36,367 nucleotides of DNA from the NCBI GenBank assembly GCA_023430685.1, contig JAEYZH010000051.1:1-36367 (forward strand). Direction: 5' to 3'. Made by a program: the position numbers and the translations under genes. The DNA is from Pseudomonadota bacterium. Lineage in GTDB: Bacteria; Pseudomonadota; Gammaproteobacteria; Xanthomonadales; Rhodanobacteraceae. Position 1 is the first letter of the stretch. Each line of letters begins with the position of its first letter. Below are positions 13,943-21,938 of the stretch, in pieces. A model generated the notes under the pieces. That model saw nothing but the letters and a program-made list of their open reading frames with translations. It was not told the origin of the DNA and did no database searches.

Positions 13943-16675
13943 ATGAATCGATCCAGCCTGTTGATCACCACGGCGCTGCTCGCCGTGCTCGCCGCGCCCG
14001 CGGCCGGCGCGGCCGTGTGCCGGGTGGCGCCGGAAGCCAGCGGCAATGGCACGTCGTGGTCATCGCCGATGCCGCTGCAGGCCGCGCTGGTTGCGGACGC
14101 CTGCGGCGAGATCTGGATCCGCAAGGGTCTTTACAAGCCCGTGGTGCCTGCCAACCCGGCCAGTCCGACCCACGCGGAACGCAAGACCAGCTTCGTGATC
14201 CATCCCGGCAAGCGCCTCTACGGCGGCTTCGCCGGCACCGAGTCGCTGCGCGATCAGCGCGATCCGGCGATCCACCGCAGCGTGTTTTCCGGCGACATCG
14301 ATGCGAACGACGTCGCCGATGGCGACGGCATCGTCGCCGATGGCAATGGCGTGCGTTACTCCAACAGCTACAACGTCGTGACGATGGACGGGGGTACCGC
14401 CGCCGGACCGGTCACGCGGGGCACCGTGCTCGACGGCGTGATCGTCACCGCGGGCCGCGCCGTCGGCACGCCGGTCGAGTACCTCGACAGCGGTGCGGGT
14501 TTGCGCTGCCGTGCGGCCAATACCGGCCAGGAATGCAGCCCGACGCTGCGCGACGTCTGGTTCAGCGGCAATCTGGGAGGCCATGGCGCCGGCATGTACC
14601 TGTTCGGGGTGTCGGGTGGCATCGCCCGTCCGCTGCTCGCGCGCGTGCGCTTCAGCGGCAACCGCGCCAGCGGCAATGGCGGCGCGCTCTACAACGATGG
14701 CAGCAGTGCCGGTCACGCCAATCCCGAACTCGTCGACGCGGAGTTCACCGGCAACAGCGCCGGCACCTACGGCGGCGCGATGTTCAACAACGGCAGGGTG
14801 GGCCAAAGCAGTCCGGTGCTGGATCGCGTCGGATTCAGCGGCAACAGCGCCAACTACGGCGGCGCCATCTACAACGACGCTCTCAACAGCGGCACCGCCC
14901 GCGCGCTGATCAGCAACACCACCTTCTCCAGCAACAACGCGAGCACCAACGGCGGCGCAATCTACCATTACACCGGCACCAACGGCGACGGGCGCATGAT
15001 CCTGACCCACGTGACCTTCAGCGGCAACAGCGCCGCGCGCGGCGGCGCGATCTTCAACTACGGCGGAGCGGGCAACCTCGCCAACGCCGGCCCCACGTTC
15101 GGCGGCGTGATCCTGTGGGGCAACCAGGCGTCCACCGAAGGGGCGGAAATCCACAACCTGAATGCCGAGCCGATAGTGCGCGACAGCATCGTCGCGGGTG
15201 GCTGCCCGGCATCCACGCAATGCACCGGCCTCATCACCGCGAACCCGGCGCTCGGCGCGCTGGCCGACAACGGCGGATTCTCGCGAACGATGCTGCCCAA
15301 CACCGGCAGCCCGGCGATCAACGCGGCCGACACCGCAGCGTGCCCGCCGACCGACCAGCGCGGGATACCCCGCGCGCAAGGCGGCCGTTGCGACATCGGT
15401 GCGGTGGAGGTCGAGGTGCCGGCCTGCCACGTCAAGCACGACGCGACCGGCGCGAACAACGGCAGCAACTGGGCCAACGCGCATGTTCGCTTGCAGGACG
15501 CGCTCGCCAATCCGGCCTGCGGCGAGATCCGCGTCGCGCGCGGCGTCTACACGCCGACCGATGCAGGCGACCCTGCGATCAGCTTCGCGATCCGCCCGGG
15601 CCAACGCCTCTACGGCGGCTTCGCCGGCACCGAAACGAGCCTGGGCCAGCGCGATCCGGCCAGCCATCGCACGGTGCTGTCGGGTGACCTCGGCCGCGAC
15701 GACGTCACCGACGCGGACGGCGTCGTCGTCGACGGCGCGGACAGGCGCGGCAGCAACAGCCTGCGCGTCGTGACCATCGACGGCACCACCGCCGCGGGCA
15801 GGGTCACCGCGACCACGCTGCTGGATGGGTTCGCGATCACTGCGGCTTCCAGCAGTCTCGAAGGAAGCGGAGGCGGCGTGTACTGCAACGGGCGTGGCGC
15901 TGGCCACGAATGCAGCCCGACCCTGCGGAACCTGCTGTTCAGCGCCAACATGAGCGATGCCGGAGGCGGCTTGTACAACTTCGCGGACGACGGCGGCCGC
16001 GCGAGTCCGACGCTGGAGAACGTCACGTTCCGCAACAACACGGCCGCGAATTTCGGTGGCGGCGGCATGTACAACCGCGCCTGGAACGGCGGCGACAGCA
16101 GCCCCGTGCTGACCAACGTCACCTTCGCCGGCAACTGGGGCATCGCGTTGGTCAACGATGGCGACCACGCGGGCCGCAGCAGTCCGCTGCTCAACCACGT
16201 GACGTTCCACGCCAACAGCGACCGCTTCACCGCGGCTTCGATCTACAGCAGCGGCCGTTTCGGCGGCAGCAGCGAACCGATCCTGACCAACGTGATCCTC
16301 TGGGGCGGCACGTTCTCGCTGCCGGAGGAAGCCGGATGCGATGGCGGCGCGAGCCATCCTGAAATCTGCAATGCCTCGGCCACGCCGACGATCCGCGCGG
16401 CACTGATCGCCGGCGGCTGCCCGGCGGGCGCGATCTGCGGCGCGGACGTGCGCGATCTCGACCCGCTGCTGCGCCCGCTCGGCGACAACGGCGGCGCCAC
16501 GCCGACCTTGCTCCCGCACATCGACAGCCCGGCGATCGACGCCGGTGCGGACGATGCCTGCGCCGCCGCCGACCAGCGCGGATTGGAGCGACCACAAGGC
16601 GCGCGCTGCGACATCGGCGCGGTCGAGGCGATCGACGATCGCATCTTCGCGGATGGCTTCGAGGCGCAAGGCTGA
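13943..16675 (+). CDS. Secreted beta-helix protein with two choice-of-anchor Q modules
   Basis: A 910-residue protein; ATG 13943 has GGAGG six bases upstream. A Sec signal peptide (about residues 1-23) is followed by two homologous modules, about 24-492 and 493-898. Each begins with a CRVAP/CHVKH segment and an N/G-rich SGNGTSW-like turn, has RLYGGFAGTE and a QRDPA-H segment, continues with beta-helix coils (FSGN, GGAIYN, LTNVTF) resembling polymorphic outer-membrane repeats, and ends in SPAI-A...DQRG--R-QG-RCDIGAVE, the choice-of-anchor Q pattern. The extreme C-terminus is IFADGFEAQG, a tail common on exported Lysobacterales proteins and possibly a sorting signal. Likely an outer-surface or extracellular adhesin-like protein; no enzyme motif is evident. 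Confidence 0.9.
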   Translation: MNRSSLLITTALLAVLAAPAAGAAVCRVAPEASGNGTSWSSPMPLQAALVADACGEIWIRKGLYKPVVPANPASPTHAERKTSFVIHPGKRLYGGFAGTESLRDQRDPAIHRSVFSGDIDANDVADGDGIVADGNGVRYSNSYNVVTMDGGTAAGPVTRGTVLDGVIVTAGRAVGTPVEYLDSGAGLRCRAANTGQECSPTLRDVWFSGNLGGHGAGMYLFGVSGGIARPLLARVRFSGNRASGNGGALYNDGSSAGHANPELVDAEFTGNSAGTYGGAMFNNGRVGQSSPVLDRVGFSGNSANYGGAIYNDALNSGTARALISNTTFSSNNASTNGGAIYHYTGTNGDGRMILTHVTFSGNSAARGGAIFNYGGAGNLANAGPTFGGVILWGNQASTEGAEIHNLNAEPIVRDSIVAGGCPASTQCTGLITANPALGALADNGGFSRTMLPNTGSPAINAADTAACPPTDQRGIPRAQGGRCDIGAVEVEVPACHVKHDATGANNGSNWANAHVRLQDALANPACGEIRVARGVYTPTDAGDPAISFAIRPGQRLYGGFAGTETSLGQRDPASHRTVLSGDLGRDDVTDADGVVVDGADRRGSNSLRVVTIDGTTAAGRVTATTLLDGFAITAASSSLEGSGGGVYCNGRGAGHECSPTLRNLLFSANMSDAGGGLYNFADDGGRASPTLENVTFRNNTAANFGGGGMYNRAWNGGDSSPVLTNVTFAGNWGIALVNDGDHAGRSSPLLNHVTFHANSDRFTAASIYSSGRFGGSSEPILTNVILWGGTFSLPEEAGCDGGASHPEICNASATPTIRAALIAGGCPAGAICGADVRDLDPLLRPLGDNGGATPTLLPHIDSPAIDAGADDACAAADQRGLERPQGARCDIGAVEAIDDRIFADGFEAQG

Positions 16676-16775
16676 CGAAGCACGGGACGCACGCGCGGGG
16701 CGCGCCATCGTTGCCCCGCGCGGATGGCGTCCGTTCAGTGCTGCGCGGACAGCGCGAAGACTGGACCACGAAACG

Positions 16776-16821
16776 CGAAGGACACGAGCAGGATCCAGCG
16801 AACTTCCTCTCGTGTCCTTCG
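16776..16821. terminator. Bidirectional stem-loop between convergent genes
   Basis: CGAAGGACACGAG (16776-16788) and CTCGTGTCCTTCG (16809-16821) form a perfect 13-base-pair stem with a 20-base loop in the gap between the convergent beta-helix and MMPL genes. There is no T-run, so it may act as a terminator only weakly or serve as an mRNA 3' end stabiliser. Confidence 0.55.
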
Positions 16822-16825
16822 TGCC

Positions 16826-19168
16826 TCAGCCTGCCGCGTCGCTCGCGGGACGAGAAGCCCGCGCCATCAGGATCGACAGACAGAAGTGGAAGCCGACGCC
16901 GAGCGCGACCGTGAGGCCGATCGCGCGCAGCACCGGCATCGACGACAGCGCCTGCAGGCCGAACACGAGCAGCGCCGAGAGCACGCAGACGAGGGTCGCG
17001 TGCAGCGTGCGGCGGCCTTCGGCTTCGTCGGCGACCGGGCGTTCGAAGAACAGCGCGTAGTGCAGGCCAAGCCCCGCCGCGAGGGTGAGCGCGACGAGGT
17101 GGAACAGCGACAGCGGGATGCCCGCGGCGCGTTCGACCACGAGCACGAGCAACGTCGCGAGCGACATCGGCGCGAGCACGTGCCAGGCGCGGCGCGCGCT
17201 GCGCAGCGCAACGACGACGGTCAGCGCGAGCAGGCCGAGTGCGACGCCGAGCGCCTTGAGGATGCGCCCGCGGTAATCGACGACGAGCGATTCGGAGGCG
17301 CCCTTGAGGTCGAGCAGGCGGGCCGCGCCGTTCGTCTGCGCGGTGAACGCCTCGAGCGCAGCCGCGTCGTGCACGCCCGACAGCGTCGCGAGGCCGAGCC
17401 ATGCATCGCCATCGGTTTCGCGCACGAGCATCGCATCGAGGCGCGCGCCGAGCGGCGTCTTCGCGAACGCCGCGGGTGTCAACGGTTCGAGTGTGCGCGC
17501 GGCGTCGACATCGTCGAGGAACGGCTCGAACAGGCCGCTGCGGAACGGCAGCTCCGCGCCGGCTTCGGCGAGCGCGCGCTCGAGCTCCGCGCGCGACGGC
17601 AACTTCACCTGGCGCGCACGCTGGGTCGCGAGGCTCGGCAGGTAGCGACTCGGCAGTTCCACCGCATCGAGCGCGCGGCTCGCGACGAGTCCGGCGAGAC
17701 GCGGCTCCAGCGATTCGGACAGCGCGAGCACGCCGTCGGCGCTGTCCGCGCGCAGCACGAGCAGGTAGCGCACGTCGGGCGCGCCGAGTTCGCCGCGCAG
17801 CTTCGCGTCCTCGAGCAGGAGATCGCGCGGCACCGGCGTCAGCGCCGAGAGGTCGTCCTGCCACATCGGGCCCGGCACGCGCCAGAGCACGACGAGGCCG
17901 AGGACCAGCAACAACCACGGCAGCCAGCGCGGGCGCGGCACGCGATCGATGAAACGCGCGGCCGCGGCGAGTCCCGGCGTGTCCGCGACATCGCGGAAGC
18001 GCGCGGGCAGCACGCGCGGCAGCAGGTAGCGCGTGGTCAGCCCTGCGCCGAGCAGGCCCGCGATCGTGAACACCGCGAGCTGCTGCAGGCCGGTCACGCC
18101 CGACGCGAAGAACGCGAGGTACGCGATCGCGGCCGACACGATCGCGGTCGCGAGCAGCGGCCACAGCGCGCGCACGCTCGCGAGCGCGTCTTCGCCCGCG
18201 CGGCGATGGCTCAGCACGCGGATCGGGTATTCCTGCGCGACGCCGAGCAGGGTGAAGCCGAACGCGAGCGTGATGCCGTGCGCGCTGCCGAAGCCGAGCG
18301 CGAGCGCGGCAGCACCCGCGAGGCCGCCACTGACGACCGGCAGGCCCGCGAGCAGCAGCGAGGCGATGCTTCGATACGCGAGCAGCAACAGCAGCACGAA
18401 GCCGATCGTGCTCACGAATCCGATGCGATCGGCTTCGGCGCGCGTCTTTTCGTTGATGAGCACGCTGAACCAGCCCGGTCCGCTCAACGTGAGGCGCGCG
18501 TCGTTCGCGCCGGGCAGCGTCGCGAACGCGGCGCGCAGCGCGTCGATCGCGGCGCCCTGCACCGCGGGATCGAACCCCGCACCGCGCGTCTGCGCGAGCA
18601 GCAGGGCCGCGCCATCGGAGGAAAACCAGACGCCGTCGCGCAGGGCGGGCGCCTTCGGCGGCGACCAGCGTTCCGCGAGCACGAGGGTTTCGAGCGTCGG
18701 GTCGCGCGGCAGCAGTGGCTTCAGCAGGTCGGCCGCAGGCGAGGCGAGGTCGGCGACGCGTTGCTGCAGTTGATCGGACAGGTACGCCGCATCGAGTGGC
18801 TGGTGGTCGAGCGTCGGCGACAGCAGCCAGCGATACGGCAGCCAGTCGGGATCGAGCGAGGACGGATCGAATGCGCCGTTGATGACCTGCTCGAACGCGG
18901 GTTCGTCGGCGAGCGCGGCCGCAAGGCCGCGGCTGAGTTCGGCCAGCGTCGCCTCCGGCGCGCCATCGATCGCGAGCAGCAGCAAGCGCGATCCAGGGCC
19001 TTCGCCGATCTGTTCCATCAGGAGCTTCTGGTCCGGCGTCGACGGCGGCGGCATGAAGCTGCGCAGGTCCGTGCCGATGCGCAGCGTGCCGAACACGTAG
19101 GCCGCGAGCGCGCCCAGCGCGAGCAGCCAGAGCGCGAGCACGGTCCAGCGGGTGCGCGATGCGGTCAT
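16826..19168 (-). CDS. MMPL/RND-superfamily exporter of the aryl-polyene pigment locus
   Basis: A 780-residue inner-membrane protein with the MMPL layout: one N-terminal membrane helix (about 9-27), a large periplasmic domain, a five-to-six helix bundle in the middle (IGFVSTIGFVLLLLLAYRSI onward), a second periplasmic domain and a second bundle near the C-terminus (KALGVALGLLALTVVVALRS; FHLVALTLAAGLGLHYALFF). This is the predicted-exporter family (COG4258) found in aryl-polyene and xanthomonadin clusters, where it is thought to carry the pigment lipid across the inner membrane. It is the last gene of the leftward set that includes a LolA-like protein and an acyltransferase; 98 bases separate it from the LolA-like gene. 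Confidence 0.88.
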   Translation of the reverse strand: MTASRTRWTVLALWLLALGALAAYVFGTLRIGTDLRSFMPPPSTPDQKLLMEQIGEGPGSRLLLLAIDGAPEATLAELSRGLAAALADEPAFEQVINGAFDPSSLDPDWLPYRWLLSPTLDHQPLDAAYLSDQLQQRVADLASPAADLLKPLLPRDPTLETLVLAERWSPPKAPALRDGVWFSSDGAALLLAQTRGAGFDPAVQGAAIDALRAAFATLPGANDARLTLSGPGWFSVLINEKTRAEADRIGFVSTIGFVLLLLLAYRSIASLLLAGLPVVSGGLAGAAALALGFGSAHGITLAFGFTLLGVAQEYPIRVLSHRRAGEDALASVRALWPLLATAIVSAAIAYLAFFASGVTGLQQLAVFTIAGLLGAGLTTRYLLPRVLPARFRDVADTPGLAAAARFIDRVPRPRWLPWLLLVLGLVVLWRVPGPMWQDDLSALTPVPRDLLLEDAKLRGELGAPDVRYLLVLRADSADGVLALSESLEPRLAGLVASRALDAVELPSRYLPSLATQRARQVKLPSRAELERALAEAGAELPFRSGLFEPFLDDVDAARTLEPLTPAAFAKTPLGARLDAMLVRETDGDAWLGLATLSGVHDAAALEAFTAQTNGAARLLDLKGASESLVVDYRGRILKALGVALGLLALTVVVALRSARRAWHVLAPMSLATLLVLVVERAAGIPLSLFHLVALTLAAGLGLHYALFFERPVADEAEGRRTLHATLVCVLSALLVFGLQALSSMPVLRAIGLTVALGVGFHFCLSILMARASRPASDAAG

Positions 19169-19266
19169 GCAGTCGCGCGCCCGTGACGCGAATCAGGAAT
19201 CAAGGCGTCCCCCTTCCGGCCTGTGGGCATCTTCCCCCGCCGCGCGGGAGAAGGAAAACGTGCGAC

Positions 19267-19920
19267 TCACTTCGCCGCGTCGCCGCGGCACAGCGCATCG
19301 ATCTGCGGCGCCGACGGGCGGTTCGGGATCTTCGCCTCGGCCAGTGATTCGACCAGCAGCACCGCGAGATCGCCGTCGGCCTGGCGCGTGCGGAAGCAGC
19401 GCGCGGCGCCGTCGGCGCCCTCGACTTCGATCGCGCGGATGCGCAGCGCGAGGCGCCGGTCGCGCGGCTTCAGCACGAGCCGCCACGCCGTGTCGTCGCC
19501 GCTCGCATCGAGCGTGAAGTCGCGTTCGAGCGCGGCCGCATCGCCACCGAGCAGCGCCGCGAACCCGCGCAGGAAACCTTCGAGCTCGGGCGCCTGGCCG
19601 AGCGAGAAGCTGCGGACCGCCCCCTCGCCGCGCTGCACCTTGGCCTGGCCATCTGCGACGTTGAGCTGCTCGCGGTACGGCGTGTCGACGCGCTTGCCGA
19701 GCTTGCCGGGCCCGAGGTACTCGAGTTCGCCGCGCAGCACGAGCGGGCGTTCGAGCAGGCTCGACCAGCGCACTTCGGTGTAGGCGGTGCGCGCGGGCGG
19801 CGTGCGCTCGAGGCGCGCGACGATCGCCTGCGCGTTCGTCGCAGCCTCAGGCGGTGCGGCCGTGGACGGCAGCGGCAGCCACGGCGCGACGGCCAGCAGC
19901 AGGCTCGCCACCACCCGCAT
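19267..19920 (-). CDS. LolA-like periplasmic lipoprotein-carrier family protein
   Basis: A 217-residue protein. The start at 19920 gives a clear Sec signal peptide (MRVVASLLLAVAPWLPLPST, cleavage near residue 22) but overlaps the upstream acyltransferase gene by 74 bases in another frame. The mature part has the LolA/LolB-type half-barrel pattern: AYTEVRWSSLLERPLVLRGELEYLGPGKLGKRV, then VRSFSLGQAPEL, WRLVLKPRDRRLALRI and a C-terminal Cys segment. Aryl-polyene loci regularly carry such a carrier beside the MMPL exporter, as here, so it probably helps move pigment or its lipid anchor through the periplasm. The role is inferred from family and context. Confidence 0.85.
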   Translation of the reverse strand: MRVVASLLLAVAPWLPLPSTAAPPEAATNAQAIVARLERTPPARTAYTEVRWSSLLERPLVLRGELEYLGPGKLGKRVDTPYREQLNVADGQAKVQRGEGAVRSFSLGQAPELEGFLRGFAALLGGDAAALERDFTLDASGDDTAWRLVLKPRDRRLALRIRAIEVEGADGAARCFRTRQADGDLAVLLVESLAEAKIPNRPSAPQIDALCRGDAAK

Positions 19921-20818
19921 GTTCGGGATTCCAGAAGTCATGCCAGTTGAACCAGTTGTAGGGATCGGCGCGCACATGATGCTCGAGTCGGCTCGCGTAA
20001 CGCTGAACGACGGCCTGCAGTGCGGCGTCGCGCCCCTGCCGCGGCAGCGCGAGTTCGTCGGCGAACGCCTCGAAGTGCACATCGTAGCGGTTGCCGCCGC
20101 GGTACAGGCCGAAGCAGAGCACCACCGGCACCTTGAGGATCGATCCGAGCAGGAATGGCGCGATCGGAAATCGCGCGGGTTCGCCGAAAAACGTCGCCTG
20201 CACGGTCGCCTCGTTCGCGCGCGCGCGATCGGCGAGCAGCGTCGCGAGTGCGCCCTCGTGCAGCGCCTCGCCGAGCGCGAGCACGATGTCGGTCGCGGGG
20301 CGCGAGGCATCGATCACGTTGCGCGCGACCTCGGGATTGAGCGCGTGCAGCAGTTCGGTCAGCGCGGGCGTCTTCTGCGTGTCGAGCACGACGCGCACCT
20401 TGACGTCGGGTCGCTCCTGCGCGGCCACGCGCAGTACCTCGAAGCTGCCGACGTGCGCGCCGAGCAGCAGCACGCCGCGGTCCTCTCGCATGCGGGAGGT
20501 GAGTTCCTCGAGGCCGTGCAGGCGCACGTCGAAGCGCCGGTAGCGTTCGGCCAGCAGGTAGACGCGGTCGAGGATCGTGCCCGCGAAGCGGTGGATGTGG
20601 CGCATGACCTGCCACGCACTCGCGGGTCGCCCTTGCGCGCGCTCGAGGAACGCGTACGAGACGCGGCGCTCGTACGGGCGGCGGAAGAAGAAATACAGCG
20701 TGATCGGATACAGGCACGCGCGCGCGAGCGGTCGCCCGCAGTAGAGGCCGATCGCGCGGATCAGCCAGATCGCGAAACGGCCGCCGCCCTCGCGTCGTTC
20801 CGCCCAGTGTTCGCTCAT
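19847..20818 (-). CDS. LpxL/HtrB-like lysophospholipid acyltransferase of the pigment locus
   Basis: A 323-residue membrane-associated protein. ATG 20818 is preferred to 20824 because AAGGGG is seven bases upstream; it overlaps the dehydratase stop (ATGA). The LABLAT-family active-site motif H-x4-E is present as H122-VGSF-E127 within LLLGAHVGSFEVLR, followed by LLADRARAN and FFGEPARFPIAPFLL. An N-terminal hydrophobic stretch (about 14-46) anchors it to the inner membrane. In xanthomonadin/aryl-polyene loci this enzyme is believed to attach the polyene acyl chain to a lipid head. It belongs to the leftward chain of coupled genes with the dehydratase and the membrane protein. Confidence 0.9.
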   Translation of the reverse strand: MSEHWAERREGGGRFAIWLIRAIGLYCGRPLARACLYPITLYFFFRRPYERRVSYAFLERAQGRPASAWQVMRHIHRFAGTILDRVYLLAERYRRFDVRLHGLEELTSRMREDRGVLLLGAHVGSFEVLRVAAQERPDVKVRVVLDTQKTPALTELLHALNPEVARNVIDASRPATDIVLALGEALHEGALATLLADRARANEATVQATFFGEPARFPIAPFLLGSILKVPVVLCFGLYRGGNRYDVHFEAFADELALPRQGRDAALQAVVQRYASRLEHHVRADPYNWFNWHDFWNPEHAGGGEPAAGRRAVAAAAVHGRTA

Positions 20819-21108
20819 TCCCATTCCCCTTCGCCGCCGAGTACCGGCGTTCCCTCGCGTTCGATCCGGAAGCGCACGCGCGAACCCTCGCGCGTGGCGG
20901 TCAGCAGCGCCTCCTGCCCGGGCAGCAGCGGCGCGAGGAATTTTACCGCGAGGAGGCGCCGCAGTCGCCCCGCGCCTGCACGCTCCAGCGCGGCACAGAC
21001 CCGGTCCAGCAGCACCACGCCGGGCACGACGGGGTTGCCCGGAAAGTGGCCGGGCAGGCTTGGGTGCGCCGCGTCGATGCGGATCGTCGCGCGGATCGGC
21101 TCGTCCAT
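20815..21108 (-). CDS. Hotdog-fold beta-hydroxyacyl-ACP dehydratase-like protein (ApeI/FabZ-like)
   Basis: A short 97-residue protein with the FabA/FabZ signature HPSLPGHFPGNPVVPGVVLL (H15, catalytic-type H21), shorter than housekeeping FabZ (about 150). The acidic residue expected on the central helix appears as D35 (VLLDRV). The family provides the double bonds of the growing polyene chain. Its start overlaps the stop of the membrane-protein gene (TGATG) and its stop overlaps the acyltransferase start (ATGA), so it is part of a tightly coupled operon. Confidence 0.88.
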   Translation of the reverse strand: MDEPIRATIRIDAAHPSLPGHFPGNPVVPGVVLLDRVCAALERAGAGRLRRLLAVKFLAPLLPGQEALLTATREGSRVRFRIEREGTPVLGGEGEWE

Positions 21109-21842
21109 CAGCCGGCCTCGCGTTCGGTCGCGAGGCTCTGCAGCAGCGACGGCCAGCGCCGCGCGAGCCGCGCGAGGAAGCGCGGCAGCGGCAGGTGCGG
21201 CACGTGGCGCAGGCTCCAGCGGCGCCAGCCGTATTCGAGGACGAGGAACGCGAGCACGACGAGGTAGCTGCCGAGGTGCAGGTACCCGCGCCACGCGGCC
21301 GCGTGCGCAGGCGCGATCGCACCCGACTCCGCGAGCGGCGCGCCGGGCAGGCTCGCCGCGAGCAGCACCAGCGCGAGCGCCTGCAGGCCGAGCAGCAGCG
21401 CCCATGCGCGCGTGAGTCCGCGTGCGTACGCCGCGACGCCGGGCAGTGCGAGGCGCTCGTGTCCCTCGATCACGCCGATGAAGCGCGCGATCAGCGGTTC
21501 GCGGTTGCCGCGCAAGGTGCGCGCGAACAGGCTGCCGAGGATCGCGTTGACGAGCGCGGGCATGAGGTCGAGCGCGAAGCGTCCATCGCCGCGCGCGGCG
21601 AGCAGCGCGAGCAGCGCGCCGCTGCCGAGCCACGCGCACCACGCGCCGGCGCGGCGGTCGCGCAGGCCCGGTGACAGCAGCAGCGTGACGAGCACGAATG
21701 CGGCGAGCACGTCGAGCCAGGCGCGGCCGCTCCACCAGCCGGCGAGCGCGAGCACGACGTACGCGGCGACGCCGAGCGCGAACACGCGCGAGGCCGGCGA
21801 CGGCGGGGCAGCACGAGGAACGGAGGCGGAAGGCACGTGCAC
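21108..21842 (-). CDS. Polytopic membrane protein, COG4648-like, of the pigment locus
   Basis: About 244 residues from GTG 21842, which has AAGGG five bases upstream; ATG 21923 and GTG 21836 are alternatives, and the frame remains open well beyond. It has at least five hydrophobic segments (VFALGVAAYVVLALAGWW; WLDVLAAFVLVTLLLSPGL; WCAWLGSGALLALLAA; AWALLLGLQALALVLLAAS; LHLGSYLVVLAFLVLEYGW) and a basic tail (YGWRRWSLRHVPHLPLPRF) typical of the uncharacterised membrane protein in aryl-polyene loci. Its stop overlaps the dehydratase start. Its role in pigment assembly or export is not known. Confidence 0.8.
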   Translation of the reverse strand: MHVPSASVPRAAPPSPASRVFALGVAAYVVLALAGWWSGRAWLDVLAAFVLVTLLLSPGLRDRRAGAWCAWLGSGALLALLAARGDGRFALDLMPALVNAILGSLFARTLRGNREPLIARFIGVIEGHERLALPGVAAYARGLTRAWALLLGLQALALVLLAASLPGAPLAESGAIAPAHAAAWRGYLHLGSYLVVLAFLVLEYGWRRWSLRHVPHLPLPRFLARLARRWPSLLQSLATEREAG

Positions 21843-21938
21843 GCAGGCCCTTGGCGTGGCGGCCACGAAGGCGGCGGCGGGAACGCGGGGAATGTACCAT
21901 GCGCGCGCGCCACGCCGGCGCATCGCAGCGGAGGACGC

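Noticed and set aside
14060..16708. 882-codon minus-strand frame opposite the beta-helix gene
   Set aside because: Antisense shadow; the plus strand has a Shine-Dalgarno, signal peptide and recognisable modules.
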